NCBI GenBank assembly: GCA_018296165.2
Contig: JACKQL020000011.1
Location: 1 to 64,000, forward strand
Direction of reading: 5' to 3'
DNA: 64,000 nucleotides
Source: Termitomyces sp. T153
Lineage: Eukaryota > Basidiomycota > Agaricomycetes > Agaricales > Lyophyllaceae
The translations under genes were made by a program, and so were the position numbers. This document shows positions 1-12,049 of the stretch, piece by piece. How positions within the stretch are numbered: position 1 is the stretch's first letter; each line of letters opens with the position of its first letter. Under the pieces are notes generated by a model that was not told the DNA's origin, did no database searches, and saw only the letters and a program-made list of their open reading frames with translations.

Positions 1-376
1 CAAAGCATTCAACGTAGCTTGGTTGTTAGGCCATTACCCCCTTTCATGGCAAAGGTTCGTAGGGACTGTCTGATGAGTAGGCTTAGTCGCTGTGCTATGG
101 ATAACGCAGCATTCCTCGAGGGATGGTCGACGGCTTGGAATCACATTCAAGGACTGACCAGCGAGATTTCGAATTTTGGGCCTCCAGCGGATGCACGTGG
201 TCAGCAAACAGTTTGAGGGCCCGACCGCAAGACCATTTATCAGCTACAATGTGGTTGGAGGGCGTAATTCTTCCGTTTCTATCCTCGGTCTCTGGAGTGG
301 AGCTCTGAATCCCTCCTGGACATTGAGGTTGAAGGACCGTGAGGATGATTGATAATCGCTTATGAATGATTACCAT
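1..376 (-). pseudogene. Protein-kinase-like C-lobe relic, 3' end leaves the window
   Basis: Read on the minus strand, a segment near 230-260 encodes VADKWSCGRALKLFADHV. This matches kinase subdomain IX (D-x-W-S-x-G) as found in many mushroom kinases. Just upstream (about 300-318) another frame reads GFRAP, the start of an APE-type activation-segment end. The two frames would join as APE if one of two adjacent CTCCA copies were removed, so a 5-base duplication appears to break the frame. A further upstream piece (about 375-400) would splice on through a GT-AG intron to give GTLPNMEGFRAP. The catalytic HRD and DFG motifs are not visible. I infer a decayed kinase-like gene. An intact gene with an intron I misplaced is possible. 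Confidence 0.4.
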
Positions 377-777
377 ATTTGGTAATGTGCCTGATTTCGT
401 AGTTAGTCCTGACTTTTACCTCCAAAAAATAATTTCGACGTCTGGTATTTTTGTCAAAAGCCGATACCCCTTGGGTTCACATCAACTTATGATGGTATCA
501 CAGCAAAAAAATCAGTACTGTGACTGCAGGCAAAATAAGAGTTCGGTTTGCGAAGCAGCTCACAGAGTTCTGATAATAGGAGATAACTTGTAAATGATGG
601 ACACGAACATCGATAATAGACTCGATAGCAGAAGTTCGTGAATGCGACAAGAATGAATGTAAGAGGGCATATTCCACAACTACATACTACTAATTTTAGG
701 TTCGACGAAATTTGAGACAATCTGGAAAGCAAAGCTCGAAGACACGGCCGCAATAACGAAGTAATGAGAGTGTTCCA
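377..777. other. Intergenic stretch, nothing convincing
   Basis: Apart from possible upstream exons of the kinase relic close to 377-480, I see no supported coding, RNA or repeat feature. Open frames here are short and lack recognisable motifs. Confidence 0.4.
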
Positions 778-2025
778 TCAATACTCGGGAAGAGGATAAG
801 GGTTTTTCAAGAGACGTCGGAGCTGCTTGCGGATAGCCTTCTTCTTCAACGAGACAAATTTTTCGATGTACTCGAAAAGTTTGCCTTGTATACATGCTTG
901 GTGAAGATCAAGAGGGCTGGATTCTGGCATATCAAGGACCTGTTTGTAAAGGGCTTTCAGATCCTGAGATTCGGTTTGACTTTTACAATTCACAAAGCCA
1001 TAGTCGACAAAGATAGAAGGACGGGGTTGGAAATCGTTCCCTTCGACTTCGATGAATTGCTTCAGGTACCAGACAGATTTCATCATCGATCGTGATCCTG
1101 AAAGAACTTCCTCCAATATTCCCTCTGACAGAATCCTTTCATAGTGTTTACGAGCATCTTCCAAGCCTTTACGGTCAATAAGCTTGATAAGCTGCCTGGA
1201 GTCATAGGCCTCGACAAACTCTCTAAAGGTGCATCGATGAATTAATTGATGGTACAGTGTACCCAAGCGGGCCTCGTGAAACTTATTTCGACTAGTGCAA
1301 AATCCGAAAGCAACCCATTCTTCTTGGACTGGATGCGGGTGACTCGGTATTACCAGATCATGAAGAAGGATTACATATAGCCCGAAGCATATCCGTGTAT
1401 TGGCCGACATCCGAGATATCTTGTGCTCGATGTCCTCCAGAGAATCTTTGTGAGATCCTCCTGTAAACCTCCACACTCGAACATGTGTCTCCTGTACGTA
1501 TTTCTCTGCAGGTACTGGAAGGGGAAGGGAAGGGTCCAAGATGTATTGGTGCTCGAGAAACCAAGGATAATAGCCACCTCGTGATTCTTTAGATATGCTC
1601 TCGAAAGCGGTTATGATTTCCTTGACCAGGGTACCTTTTACCAGCCACCTGTGCACATCCTTAGGTTTAATATTGAGATGATAGAACAGGCCTTTGTACA
1701 GGCCGAGGAGCATGGATTGGTCAGCATTCGTGATGCACCGCTTGAACCCATAATCTTTGAGAGTTTGAGGATCATCTGGGAACTCATCTCTCCTCGCCGC
1801 TCGAGCAAGATAGTAAGAGGTTTTGATGGGCTTAGTAACTTTGCATTCGAAGATGTGTATAGGCCATATTTCCTGTTGACAGTCCCGAGAGCAGTACCAC
1901 TTTCGTGAACAGCCAGAACATCGAAGTTTTGCAGGAGCTTCGCACGCGTCACACAGGTGAGAAGCAGACATATTGAAGAGCTGTATTCTAAAGCAAATGT
2001 AGATGTTTTCTGAGAACACTGTCAT
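778..2025 (-). CDS. MYND-type zinc-finger protein
   Basis: Single open frame of 415 codons. The more likely start is the internal ATG at 1971, giving 397 residues: the MYND finger begins six residues after it, and the sequence before it resembles an intron end. Counting from that Met, the zinc ligands are C7, C10, C18, C21, C27, C31, H39 and C43, the full C6HC MYND pattern. MYND fingers mediate protein-protein contacts, often in transcriptional regulators. The rest is mostly helical and contains two diverged copies of one unit. One starts at DYGFKRC (about residue 75), the other at DYGFVNC (about 335). Each is followed by a LYK helix and a D(V/L)H helix. No SET domain is visible, so this is a MYND-only protein of unknown target. 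It diverges from the CNH gene. Confidence 0.75.
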   Translation of the reverse strand: MTVFSENIYICFRIQLFNMSASHLCDACEAPAKLRCSGCSRKWYCSRDCQQEIWPIHIFECKVTKPIKTSYYLARAARRDEFPDDPQTLKDYGFKRCITNADQSMLLGLYKGLFYHLNIKPKDVHRWLVKGTLVKEIITAFESISKESRGGYYPWFLEHQYILDPSLPLPVPAEKYVQETHVRVWRFTGGSHKDSLEDIEHKISRMSANTRICFGLYVILLHDLVIPSHPHPVQEEWVAFGFCTSRNKFHEARLGTLYHQLIHRCTFREFVEAYDSRQLIKLIDRKGLEDARKHYERILSEGILEEVLSGSRSMMKSVWYLKQFIEVEGNDFQPRPSIFVDYGFVNCKSQTESQDLKALYKQVLDMPESSPLDLHQACIQGKLFEYIEKFVSLKKKAIRKQLRRLLKNPYPLPEY

Positions 2026-2521
2026 GGTTGATGTTAGACAGGGATATCACCGATGTGCAAAGCCACTTACGACGAGAGGATGGTGAGAAGCCGGAGATCT
2101 TGGAAAGAACACGGGTGAGGTTTTAAAGCAAAGGCCATTGCCGCGATTGATCTGCTGACTGGAGCACTGCTGATCATTTATCGATCATTGATGCTGCATT
2201 GAAAGTAAATACTGGCATAGTGGCACATTATCACATCTCTCGACATTTTCGATGTAATGAGGGCAGAAGACAGACGCGATGATTGGGCAGAAGGTAGTGA
2301 CATTATCAAGCAAGGCCTTCTTTCCACATCGCGTTATCATAGCTGAAGCTTGGAGCTTGGAGCTTGAAGGGCAGTTCAATCTGTTGATGTCACTGGTTCG
2401 TGCCGAGGCTTCAATGTGCACGTGATCTGGGTGGTGCCCAACTCCAGTCATTGTTGCACTGCAATCTACCTGCACAACGGTTTTAAAGGCCTGATCTCGA
2501 ACAACTAGCCACTTGAGTTTG
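2026..2521. promoter_or_regulatory. Divergent intergenic region between MYND and CNH genes
   Basis: About 0.5 kb separates the start codons of two genes that point away from each other, so both promoters must lie here. I see no clear TATA box or repeat. An open frame on the minus strand (2185-2544) has no recognisable motif and overlaps the CNH start, so I treat it as chance. Confidence 0.4.
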
Positions 2522-5230
2522 ATGTCGTCCCAATACCCAGTCATAGAACAAGATGAGAACGCACCGAATGGCCAAGACGGGTTGCCGACATATAACGATC
2601 TCGCTGCACAGCACGGCCCGAATTCAAGGCGTGTTTTTTGTCCTGTGAGAGCGGAGAAGGTGCTGATAGAGAAATGCTTCTAGATTCGGGAGATGGAAGA
2701 GTTGGATCGAGAAACGGTGGGCACTATATATTTGTGGGGCGAAGAAGCTGACACGAGACTGGGTTCAGAGCGGCCGAGCGGTATTCAGATGTTTCTCCGG
2801 AAGAACGAGCACGAAGACGAGCGAGAGGCTGGGGCAATGAAGAGATGGCATGTTAATTGTCTGCGCCCGATGGAATACCGGGCTTACAATCTACGACAGG
2901 AAGCACGTTGTGGAAGTAGCTCGCAGACTAACGTTGTTCCCACCGTTGTAATAGCCGACGCTGCATCGCCATCAATCCAAGCCTCGACTCTTCAGATCCA
3001 GACAGAAAACTTGCACATAACCCCACCGCAGGCAGGATGTGCTGAACCATCACCTCCATTGCCAATTTTACCATTCCCTAGCAAAGGACTCCCGCCTACA
3101 CATTTAAGGGTAAACCAATTTGGCTCGAGATTTTTACCACATACTACTTCACCCATACGATGTCTACTTCCTTTAGAGCCAGACAAATTTTTGTTGATTG
3201 GACATGACGAAGGTCTTTCCGTCCTGGATATGTTTCCAGAGGAATGGGCAGAGGATGGGAGTCTGTCCATGAAAGGTCCCGATGAAGCACAGGCTCGTTT
3301 GATCTGGAGGGGCGAGAGGTAGGTATTTCATCTCAATGGTAGAACGAAACTCATGATCTAACATTAAGTGTTATCGAAATGTCACTACTTGAAGTCGAGA
3401 ACACGGGGGAGGGAACTCAACAAGGCGTAGTTCTCGCTCTCGTTAGTCCCGAACCCGACGCCAAAGAAGCAGACGCGATGCGCACGCTTCGCATGTACAA
3501 CTTAGCCAGCATTATTAATCTGGCCAAATGGTCAGTTTCCCAGAAGGCAGGATCCAATATACATTATCTGCGTCACCTTTCTGATACTCATCTACAGGGT
3601 ACTCGCCCGTTGGACCTACATCGACCAACTAATTGGCAAGTGCAGCAATCGCCCATAAAACGAATTCGACCTCAGAGTTCCTTCACTCGAGGTTTGAAGT
3701 CGTTGATAGATCCTGTGGCAAGCCAATCATATGAAGCTCCAGGCTCATCGACTTCCGACTCAACCCTTTCACCAGTTTCGTCTCATCAAATTTCTCCACG
3801 TAATGGTCGAAATTCTCCAAGTCGACTTTCTCCTAACCGTAGAGATACTGATGAGTCAAATTGGGATGTCATTGAAGACTTGCCCCTTCGTTGGGCAACA
3901 GATTTTGTGCCATTCGCTACGAGCAGCTCACGTTTATCGAATTTGTCTGTCATATCCTATGCTTTATGGAAAGATGAGACTCGCAAAGATCGGGGAGGGC
4001 GTCTGCTGGCTATCGCCACAAAGAACACTATTCTATTATACGAGACACCTAAGGGAGAACGTGCCTTCCGATTTGTTAAGGTAAGTTTACTTTGTTATGT
4101 TGAGGCTGGTAGACACTTAATTGCGAAAAGGAATTCTATATTCCATCTCAACCACGAAGTTTAACCTTCTTCAAACAATCCGTGCAAGACGTGAATCGTA
4201 GCGTTTCTGACGTTACCCCATCCAGATTTTTCACATCTCATCGGCGGACGGAAAGTACTAATACAGTACGTGGTCACGATAGCTTTCGTCCCAACACCCC
4301 TTCTACCGTCGATTACGGCACCCATCTAAGCCTCTTCGTCATTTTCGACAAAAGAGCGAGTTGGATACGCATCGCAGATTCCGCTGTGGGGGAATTAGAG
4401 TTATACGACGTTGGAGGTCAACATCGCGCTAGTGAGACTCCGAGTTCGAATTTTCGCAAGAGCAGGATGTCATTTGATATTGCTCATTCCTTACCCAAAT
4501 GGATCCCGCCTGTACAATGCACACTTCCTTTTCCGCATCGACCAGGGGTAACAAGAGAAGTGATACTCATTACGCGTGGTGCAACCACACACATTGCACC
4601 CTCTCCGCTGCCGATCGGACCCTCGTCTTATCGACCTCTCTTCATAATAGTATGGCGATCTCCTCCCACGAGCATTTCTGCACGAATATCAATGGAGAAT
4701 GACTCATCTCTGCCTTTCTTACAACTCATTGGTTTGGGCGGTGAAAATGGAATAGAGGTCCAGGAGTTATCTCTATCATTTTTAGGAAATGGCAAGGAGA
4801 ACGTGATGTGTGTTGAGTTACCACGAAAAGCGGAAGAGGATCTCGGTGGCGATTCTGGCTTTCTGTGTACTGGCGGGCACTGGGATCAATCTCATCACCT
4901 TTTTCACCGTCAGCTACTGAGTCGCTCGATTACTGTTATGAGTGCACTGTCAGCGAATTCCTTCGCCAGTATGGAATCTCAAGACATACTAGAAAAAATG
5001 AACAAAGAACAGGGTGTTTATGCATGGTGTCGGAAGGGTCTTGAAGACTGGCGTGTGCTGTGGATTGGTGGCCCTCTGACAGGTGATGTTGAAGACGACG
5101 GAGGCGATCCAGATGGGTGAGTAGCCTTTGTATAGGAAACATATAGTTTGGAGGATCTACTACATATTGCATGCATATTGTATTTAACTGATTGTAATCA
5201 ATTTTACTTTGGACGTTTAGATCTGCGTGA
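2522..5230 (+). CDS. CNH (citron homology) domain protein
   Basis: Spliced model of 764 residues. Exons: 2522-2628, 2684-2716, 2769-2851, 2955-3318, 3369-4080, 4131-5116 and 5221-5230 (sum 2295 bases, in frame). The N-terminus has the block LPTYNDLAAQHGPNSRFGRW followed by KRAAERYSDVSPEERARRR, which I recall from basidiomycete CNH proteins and which fixes the first introns. The CNH domain follows: a FGSRFLPHTTSPIRCLLPL strand, LLIGHDEGLSVLDMF, LLAIATKNTILLYE and SLFVIFDKRASWIRIADS. The middle (about 300-370) is a Ser/Pro-rich linker. CNH domains are beta-propeller-like and bind small GTPases or membranes in Rho/Rab signalling. No kinase or RhoGEF domain is present, so it is probably an adaptor. 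Intron 1 uses a GC donor. The final 10-base exon is uncertain; without that splice the stop is at 5118-5120. Confidence 0.82.
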
Positions 5231-5692
5231 GGCTAGGAGTTTATTCTGACGTCTAAAATTTATTCATTGTCAAGTTTATCTTGATTGATCCGCCTCAATT
5301 TTACGATGAGAATGCAGTTTGGTGCGCCCAATACGCATCTACAACTTGATAGATATGATAGAGAAGGATCCTGGAGGTCAATTAGATGGAGGATGAACCA
5401 ATCATATCATTGCTCGTCGACTATCGATCAGAGTTACATGGCAGATGTCGCCGGGAAATAAGGACGTAGCAAAAGAAGATAAATACATAGCGTGTTCACA
5501 AGGAGTGGTTACTAATACACACTTAGATATGGAGGAATTAATGTAAGTCCGTGTCCCAGTAAAGCCAAAGCCCGGGAGATATATATGCGATAGTAATGTG
5601 GTTAACAAAGGGTGCGTGGTATCAATGAGAGCGAAAGGGCTAAGATTGATAACAATGTCCATGGCATGCAAAACAAGTAACAAGCCTATTGT
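5231..5692. other. Convergent intergenic region
   Basis: The 3' ends of the CNH gene (+) and the TRP-like gene (-) face each other across about 0.46 kb. It should contain both 3' UTRs and polyadenylation sites. I see no further gene or repeat. Confidence 0.5.
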
Positions 5693-8600
5693 CTAAGAAG
5701 TGGCGTTCGCCGACCTGGAGCCAGCAGATCCAGGCTGCGCCTTTCGTATCACGACGAACGAACGCGTTGGTTGAGGTGTTGAACCGACGCCGCCCATCTC
5801 CTCATCCACGGGCAACGATGGTGGGACTGATGACAACGGTCCAGCTGCAGGTGAATCCTCACCGCTGTGCGCTCGACTTCGTCCCAAACGGAACCAAGAT
5901 CTCTTTTTAGTTACTATTTCATCCGAATCCTTGTCATCATCGTCGTGAGGAAGGCCCGTCATGACTGGAGGTCGAAGAAGTCCACCCGTACTCATTTCAT
6001 GTTCCTGTGTTCTCCCGGAGGAACCCAATTGGAGAGCGGCTAAAATTTCTGCATGTTCGACAATCGCAGTTTGCGATTTTGTACGGGTATGCGAAGGCTG
6101 TGCTGCACCGGGAGGAAGAACCGAAAAGTCTGTCTGACGACCTTCAACGTTCGACAGTGAGGGGGGTGGTGATTCATCATCATCAAAGAGGGTGTGGGGG
6201 TGCATACTTTGGCCCAAAGTACTATGGCCGATAGAAGGGAACGTATGCGTAGATCCCGTTGCGATCGCATACGGAGCGTCAATGTGGGCCCGCCCTCCCC
6301 CTACTCGTGAGAAGCCAGATGGTGCCACAGTGCCTATTGTAGTTTGAGAAGGCTTCGTCAGCTGCTGTTGGAAATTTGACTTAGCCGTCGCCACCGGGCT
6401 ATCGTTGAGCACAGGTGTGTAGCCGGGTCTGGGGTATGGTTTCCAAGCACCCATAATATATCCCTCATCTTCACTGTCTTCTCGATATGGTCGCATTGCG
6501 TGCTCAGGTCGTAATACAGAAGGTGGTCCTTGGCTTGAAGAGCCCCTCCTAGATTCAGCACTCAGGAAGCGAGGTGGCGATGCTTCACGTCCGATACTTG
6601 GGAATGTTGGTGGAATGTACGAAGAGACATCAGAATCGCGCGGTTGCTGCTGGGATCGAAGATCAGCAATCTTGTAAGGATTCCTACGATCTCGTGGGCG
6701 ACGTTTTTTGTGTCGTTTACGCGAGCCACAACAGCCAAGAAGGCCACACGCTCCGAGCAAGCCACTATCAACCACGTGTTTACTTCGGTCAAAACCTACT
6801 TGTCCAAATATGCGGACCAAAGCCTCAACCAATTTGACAAGAAGCATGAGTAGTAAGGCAAGGAAGACCAAGGCCAGAATGATCAGGATGCCATAAGCGA
6901 CCCAACTTCCTGCTCCGGTACCAATAGATATCTATGTAAGGCATGTCAAGTCAGCTTTGCATGCGACAAAGTAATTGACTTACTGTTGGACTCAGGATGA
7001 GTAGCAATACAGCAATGACAATCCTCGCAACACAAAACAGGAAACTTATCAATCCCATGCTTGCTCCAGTCCCCCAAGGAAGCCAGATACTGGTGACGAG
7101 CGCAGACACTATTTCAATGACCAGTATGATGATCGCTTGGGCAGTCCCGCTCTTCTGTCCAGCACCAATAGTGACTCCAAAAGCCAGATTCGTGGCAAAG
7201 AATAAGCCAGCGAACAGTTGCGAACCATGACGGTAGTGATTATATAACGGCCCAAGTGAAAGGAGAGTCCTGGTCTCATCGTACAACTTACTTGTGGTGG
7301 TGAATGTTACGCGGATGACCAGGTGCGCGGGTATGAGAACAGAAAAAAGTGCGAATGATAACCCAGCAAGGGCCTTGGAGGACATTGTAGCAAGGTCTCG
7401 GGGCATGACCATTTGGTAGACAGAGAAAATTGTGACTGGGAGATGGAAGAGTAAGAGTATACGAACAAGGTTACCATGGAGGACGCTGCTATGGAACGAG
7501 CCGAAATCAGAACGGAATCGCCACCAAACCCTGTTGATACCTCTTTCTGTGGAACTTCCTCCCGTAGATAGAGGAAGTGCAAAGCGCGAGGGTGGCTTGA
7601 ATAGTCCGATTGAGCTCTGTCCATTCAGAGACTTTCGTTCATCTTGTGCAACGGCGTTAGATGTATCGGGGATGTCCTTGATGCTGGAAAAGCCAGGGCT
7701 TCGGGCACCTGTTAATCGAGCAACTGCGTGTGGTCCTGAGTTTCCCGGGCCCCCAAGGGTATTGGCAATGGAGCACGCCAAGTAATCAATAAACCATACG
7801 AGGACCGCTAAAAGTATGGCTCCTGCAAGAATGCTAAGGAACAGAATCAAGCAAACCGAAAACAAATCTTGAGGGCGGAGTCCGATTGTGTAAGCGAAGG
7901 ATGATAGTCCATGTGTAGCATTGTCGGGAAGTGTGAACAGGGTATTCGGCACTGAGGCGTTGATGAATAACGGAGATCCACTGTCATTGAATTGATCCGT
8001 AAAATTTGACGAAGGAGGGTATGGTGGCGTGAAAAAAGGGTTCCAGTGGTGAGCCGCGGAGGACGAAAGGAGTGTTATGTCTGTTTTGGGTGAGTCGCTC
8101 CCACGAATGAATAAATGAGACAAGAATAACTCACTGTATGAGAGTGTAGACCAGGCGGTTTGGGTTAAGATAGGATCTTTGGAGCACAGGAAGCATGAGA
8201 AGGAGCCAGCAGAAATTAGGCATGGTACTCACAAACAAAAGGCGGCCATTCGACGGCAACCATCGCTAACACAGCACACCACTGTGTATGGAACATCACA
8301 TCTCGCATAGAAGGAGTACCTGGATGAATGATATCCAGATGGCTCTCAATTCTAAGACAATAGGTACTCACAGAATCTCATTAAGGCAGGCGATGTCGCA
8401 AACCTTTCACCACTAATAGCGCTAGCTAAGATGAACCCTGCACTTTGCGCTCTGGACCACAACCCATCGTGGCGAGTAATGCCTCTACCCCAGGCTGATA
8501 CAATTCTGGCAAGTCCCACAACAACCCAGTAGGCGATCGCAAGTGCAACTGTGGACCAGAAAATGATTTTCGCTTCGCCATAAGGAGAGTTCGGTTGCGG

Positions 8601-9186
8601 ATGGAGTGGTGTCGTGGTGACATCGATACACAAGACCTCTTGAATGAAAGGATCGACGGCACGGAGTCGAGTAGAAAGTGTAGTGAGAGCACGATGGTCA
8701 CCCCAGGGTATGGATGTTGAGAATCCAAATTCTCCTGCTGGTATTGGGCAATATGTACTGTTGGTAGAATTCACCGCTGGTAGAGGAGATGGCGGTCTTA
8801 GGGTATTGCAGAAGTAGGAACTGTTCGTCCATATGTTGAGCGTAAGTACATTTGTTGTTGTAAAAAGCGTCGCTACGGTTAGGATTGAGGCGCTCAACAT
8901 GGGCACCAACTGTCAGGTCGGACTCACCAAGACTTCCGCTGGTGTTGGTGAATCCTAGTATTTGTTGCGGGCTACTACCCAGTACAGTGAGGTTTAGAAA
9001 ATTCCCCAGGTTATTGTTTTCCAGGACTTGAGCATAGACAGTCGATATCTGCAACCTTTGGCCCACGTTGCTATCCTCGTCGAAACACTCAGTAAAACGA
9101 GCGACAGCAGGGTCAGAACGAACATGAGGGAGAAATAGAAGGAAAAAGATAGCCAGGCTTCGAGCCATGACAGAGAAGAGGGCCAT
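5693..9186 (-). CDS. TRP/Flc-like multi-spanning membrane protein
   Basis: Six exons (8928-9186, 8372-8872, 8233-8319, 8135-8176, 6984-8080, 5693-6931) sum to 3225 bases, giving 1074 residues in frame. An N-terminal signal peptide (SLAIFFLLFLPHVRS) precedes a Cys- and N-glycosylation-rich lumenal domain. A first membrane span is followed by a conserved block around TPSMRDVMFHTQWC. A cluster of membrane helices contains YNHYRHGSQLFAGLFFATN and GQKSGTAQAIIIL. The cytosolic tail of about 370 residues is basic, then Ser/Pro/Asp-rich and disordered. This architecture fits the fungal TRP-like Pkd2/Flc family (calcium or flavin-carrier-linked channels of ER or plasma membrane). Family membership is inferred from pattern; the splice model is well supported. 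The start is 126 bases from the gatB start on the other strand. Confidence 0.7.
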
Positions 9187-9311
9187 CGTCCCCCGACGCC
9201 GAGACCAAAGCTGTCTCGTGGGTTACTCGGGAATTCTCTGCCTCACGTGCTGATTGTTGTTTACGTCACACCCATCCAAGTTCGCACCAACTTTCGGGCT
9301 TGCTGCAGTTC
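9187..9311. promoter_or_regulatory. 125-base bidirectional promoter
   Basis: The ATG of the TRP-like gene (-) and the ATG of gatB (+) are only 125 bases apart, so both core promoters and 5' UTRs must fit in this space. No clear TATA box is visible. Confidence 0.55.
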
Positions 9312-11530
9312 ATGCTGCACCATCTTCGCCCATGTCGAGTGCGGTATCTTCAGCAATTCCGACTTTTTCATGACACGCGTGTACACACAGAAGATAAAAG
9401 ATGGCCCGGTTGGCAGGTTATCATTGGAATAGAAACTCATGCACAAATAAAATCTCGACAAAAGCTCTTTTCAGGTGTGTATTCTGCAATGTCAACAAAT
9501 CAATCCATTTTTACGCGTATGTTCAGAGTCCTTGACTTCTGACCTTGGAGAAGCACCAAACACACATGTATCCTTGTTCGATGCGGCGTTTCCTGGTACT
9601 TTACCTGTGAGTGTTGATCTAAATTGACGGTACTCACGGCCAGAACGTATTTTGAACAGAGTCTAAATCATAAATGTGTTGATTTGGCGCTGCGAACAGC
9701 CATAGCGCTCCAATGTGATATTCAAACGCGTTCGTCTTTCGACCGAAAGCATTACTTCTATTCAGACCTTCCTTCGGGCTACCAGATTACTCAGCAATAC
9801 GGTCCGTGCCGTGTGTGTTAATGGAACCCTGTATTATGACTCTTTCAATAGCACCTATCGCTGTCGGTGGAAAGTTGAATATCAGCCTTCCCGATGCAAC
9901 TTGCTTCGACGTCCGGATAAAGCAACTACAGCTAGAACAAGTTTGCACCATTACCATGCGCTCATACGTGAACCACTGATCTTCCATAGGATACAGCAAA
10001 GTCCACCTTTCATCCGCGTACTCAGACTTCTCATCTAGACTTGAATAGATCGGGGACAGGCCTCATGGAAATAGTATCTGAGCCGGACCTCCGGTACGCT
10101 ATGGCTGAATGGAGTGTCATTTCTCAGCTGACTCGGTCTTTTTCACAGTTCTCCGGAAGAAGCTGGAGCTTATGTCCGCGCACTTCAGGCAGTCCTTCGC
10201 GCCGTTGGGGCAAGTGATGGTAATATGGAACAGGTAACACGCGTCCCAAGTGTCTTATTGCCTTATAATCGATAGTCTCCGGTTACAGGGTTCTCTGCGA
10301 TGCGACATAAATGTATCAGTAAATCGCGTTGGACGTCCTCCTGGGACGCGTTGTGAAATTAAAAATCTCAATAGCGTTAAGTTCATGATGGCCGCCATTA
10401 GTGAGCTTAATTATTGACGTGCATGTTGTATGTTGTCTAACCTAACTACGTCAGCGCACGAAATACACCGTCAACGCGCTATTCTAGAATCAGCCCCTGA
10501 TATTGACATGGCTACAGTTCCTCAAGAAACGCGTGGTTTTGATGAGCATCGCTTTGAGACGTACAAATTACGGTCGAAAGAGGACGCGCCCGACTATCGC
10601 TACATGCCTGACCCAAATTTGGGGGAGTTGGTGCTCAGCAAGGTCAGCAAGGCAATCATAAGAGCTACCATCTCAGCTTCAACCGAGCTATCATCAGGAA
10701 CGTGTACAGGCAATCCGAGATACACTTCCAGAACTTCCGTGGGAGACGCGTCAAAGACTTGAGACAGACTTCGGCCTTTCCGAACGTGATGTAGAAGTTC
10801 TTCTGAGGGTGGACAGCGGGCGCGAGGTACAGTATGATGGCGAAATCAGTGGTTCTAGTTCCAGTGCTGTAGCCTACTTTGATCGGCTTTGCGTTGGTTA
10901 TAATAGCAAAGAAGGTATCAGACGCAGCCCGAAGGCTGTGGTGAACTGGTAATTGTCCTTTCCTGACCTTGCCGTGACGTACTGACACCATCTCACTTCC
11001 TTCTTTCTCCATTTATTTTTAGGATGACCCATGAACTACTGGGGCAACTTGCTGCGCGTAAGGAAAGCTTCAAAGATAATCATATCTCGGTCGAACAGAT
11101 GGGCGAGCTGATTGACATGGTTCAAGAGAAAACCATCACTGGTGAGGCGTCGTGCGACCTGATTGTGGTAAAGAAATTTGATGCTCAATTCACCCTACAA
11201 ATAGGTACTTCTGGGAAGCTGTTACTCCGATACATGCTTGCCAATCCATCACAAGCGCCGACCAGACAAATTGCCACCGAACTACAACTGATCTCATTCC
11301 AAGCTTCTTCTGATCCAGCCTCCTGTGGCACATCTTTGTTTCTTCCAGATCTCCACACAGTTTGCGCTGATGCCATCGCTGCCCTACCAGAGGAGGTAGC
11401 CTCTGTGAGGAAGGGGAGGAAGAATGTTCTGAATAAGATCGTGGGACGCGTGATGAAAGACACTCGGGGCAGAGCTGATGCCCCAGCAGTGAAGGCACTG
11501 TTGGAGAAAATGATCGTGGAGGAAAAGTGA
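9312..11530 (+). CDS. PET112: Mitochondrial glutamyl-tRNA(Gln) amidotransferase subunit B
   Basis: GatB of the GatCAB-type complex converts mischarged Glu-tRNA(Gln) to Gln-tRNA(Gln) inside mitochondria. Ten exons: 9312-9474, 9527-9606, 9660-9801, 9852-9940, 9990-10093, 10149-10233, 10289-10400, 10455-10642, 10698-10948 and 11023-11530. They sum to 1722 bases, 573 residues. The N-terminus is rich in Arg/His and lacks acids until about residue 20, as in a mitochondrial presequence. Family hallmarks in order: [99 protein letters not shown], and a C-terminal tRNA-binding YqeY-like domain with NKIVGRVMK. Length is normal and all introns are 50-75 bases. An in-frame TTG at 9300 precedes the chosen ATG. 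Confidence 0.95.
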
Positions 11531-12049
11531 TCATCGACTGCCTGTGGTACCTGTTTCAATATACCATAGGTTCCTCTGAAGATGATCATCACCTTCCGCT
11601 TGTGGTGTTTTGTGGACACCGACGGATGCGTGCTCGATTGCGTATACCTACATAGAGAGGTCAAATATTTTGAGCCCGATATCAAGACGATAAATGTATG
11701 TTCAAACAACATCATTGATCTCAAAAGAAAATAACGATGTGAGATAGTAGTCATAAATAATGGTACAAAAGTGATGTGAACCAAGCTGAAGTCTGTCACC
11801 GAATCAACCTAAACAGTAAACGCGGAAGTGCAAAAGTCATCTGGAATTCCTATACATAGATACCAATTCAGTCAACAGGCCAATCGGAGCCACTAAAGTG
11901 GTCATACCATGAAAATGCTTGGCTACTGTGGATACGCCACGCAAGTTGCTCGACCTTTTGTGCCTGGCAGTCACGGTGACATCAGGAAAACGTGTTTGAT
12001 TCTTCACAGCCCCAAGTTCCTTTGGTAACACCGAAGAATTCATCCGTCA
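11531..12049. other. Intergenic region downstream of gatB
   Basis: Expected to hold the gatB 3' UTR. No other gene, RNA or repeat could be supported; the minus-strand frame at 11185-11799 is mainly antisense to gatB. Confidence 0.4.

Noticed and set aside
11185..11799. 204-codon minus-strand open frame
   Set aside because: It runs antisense through the last gatB exon and has no motif; a shadow of the real gene.
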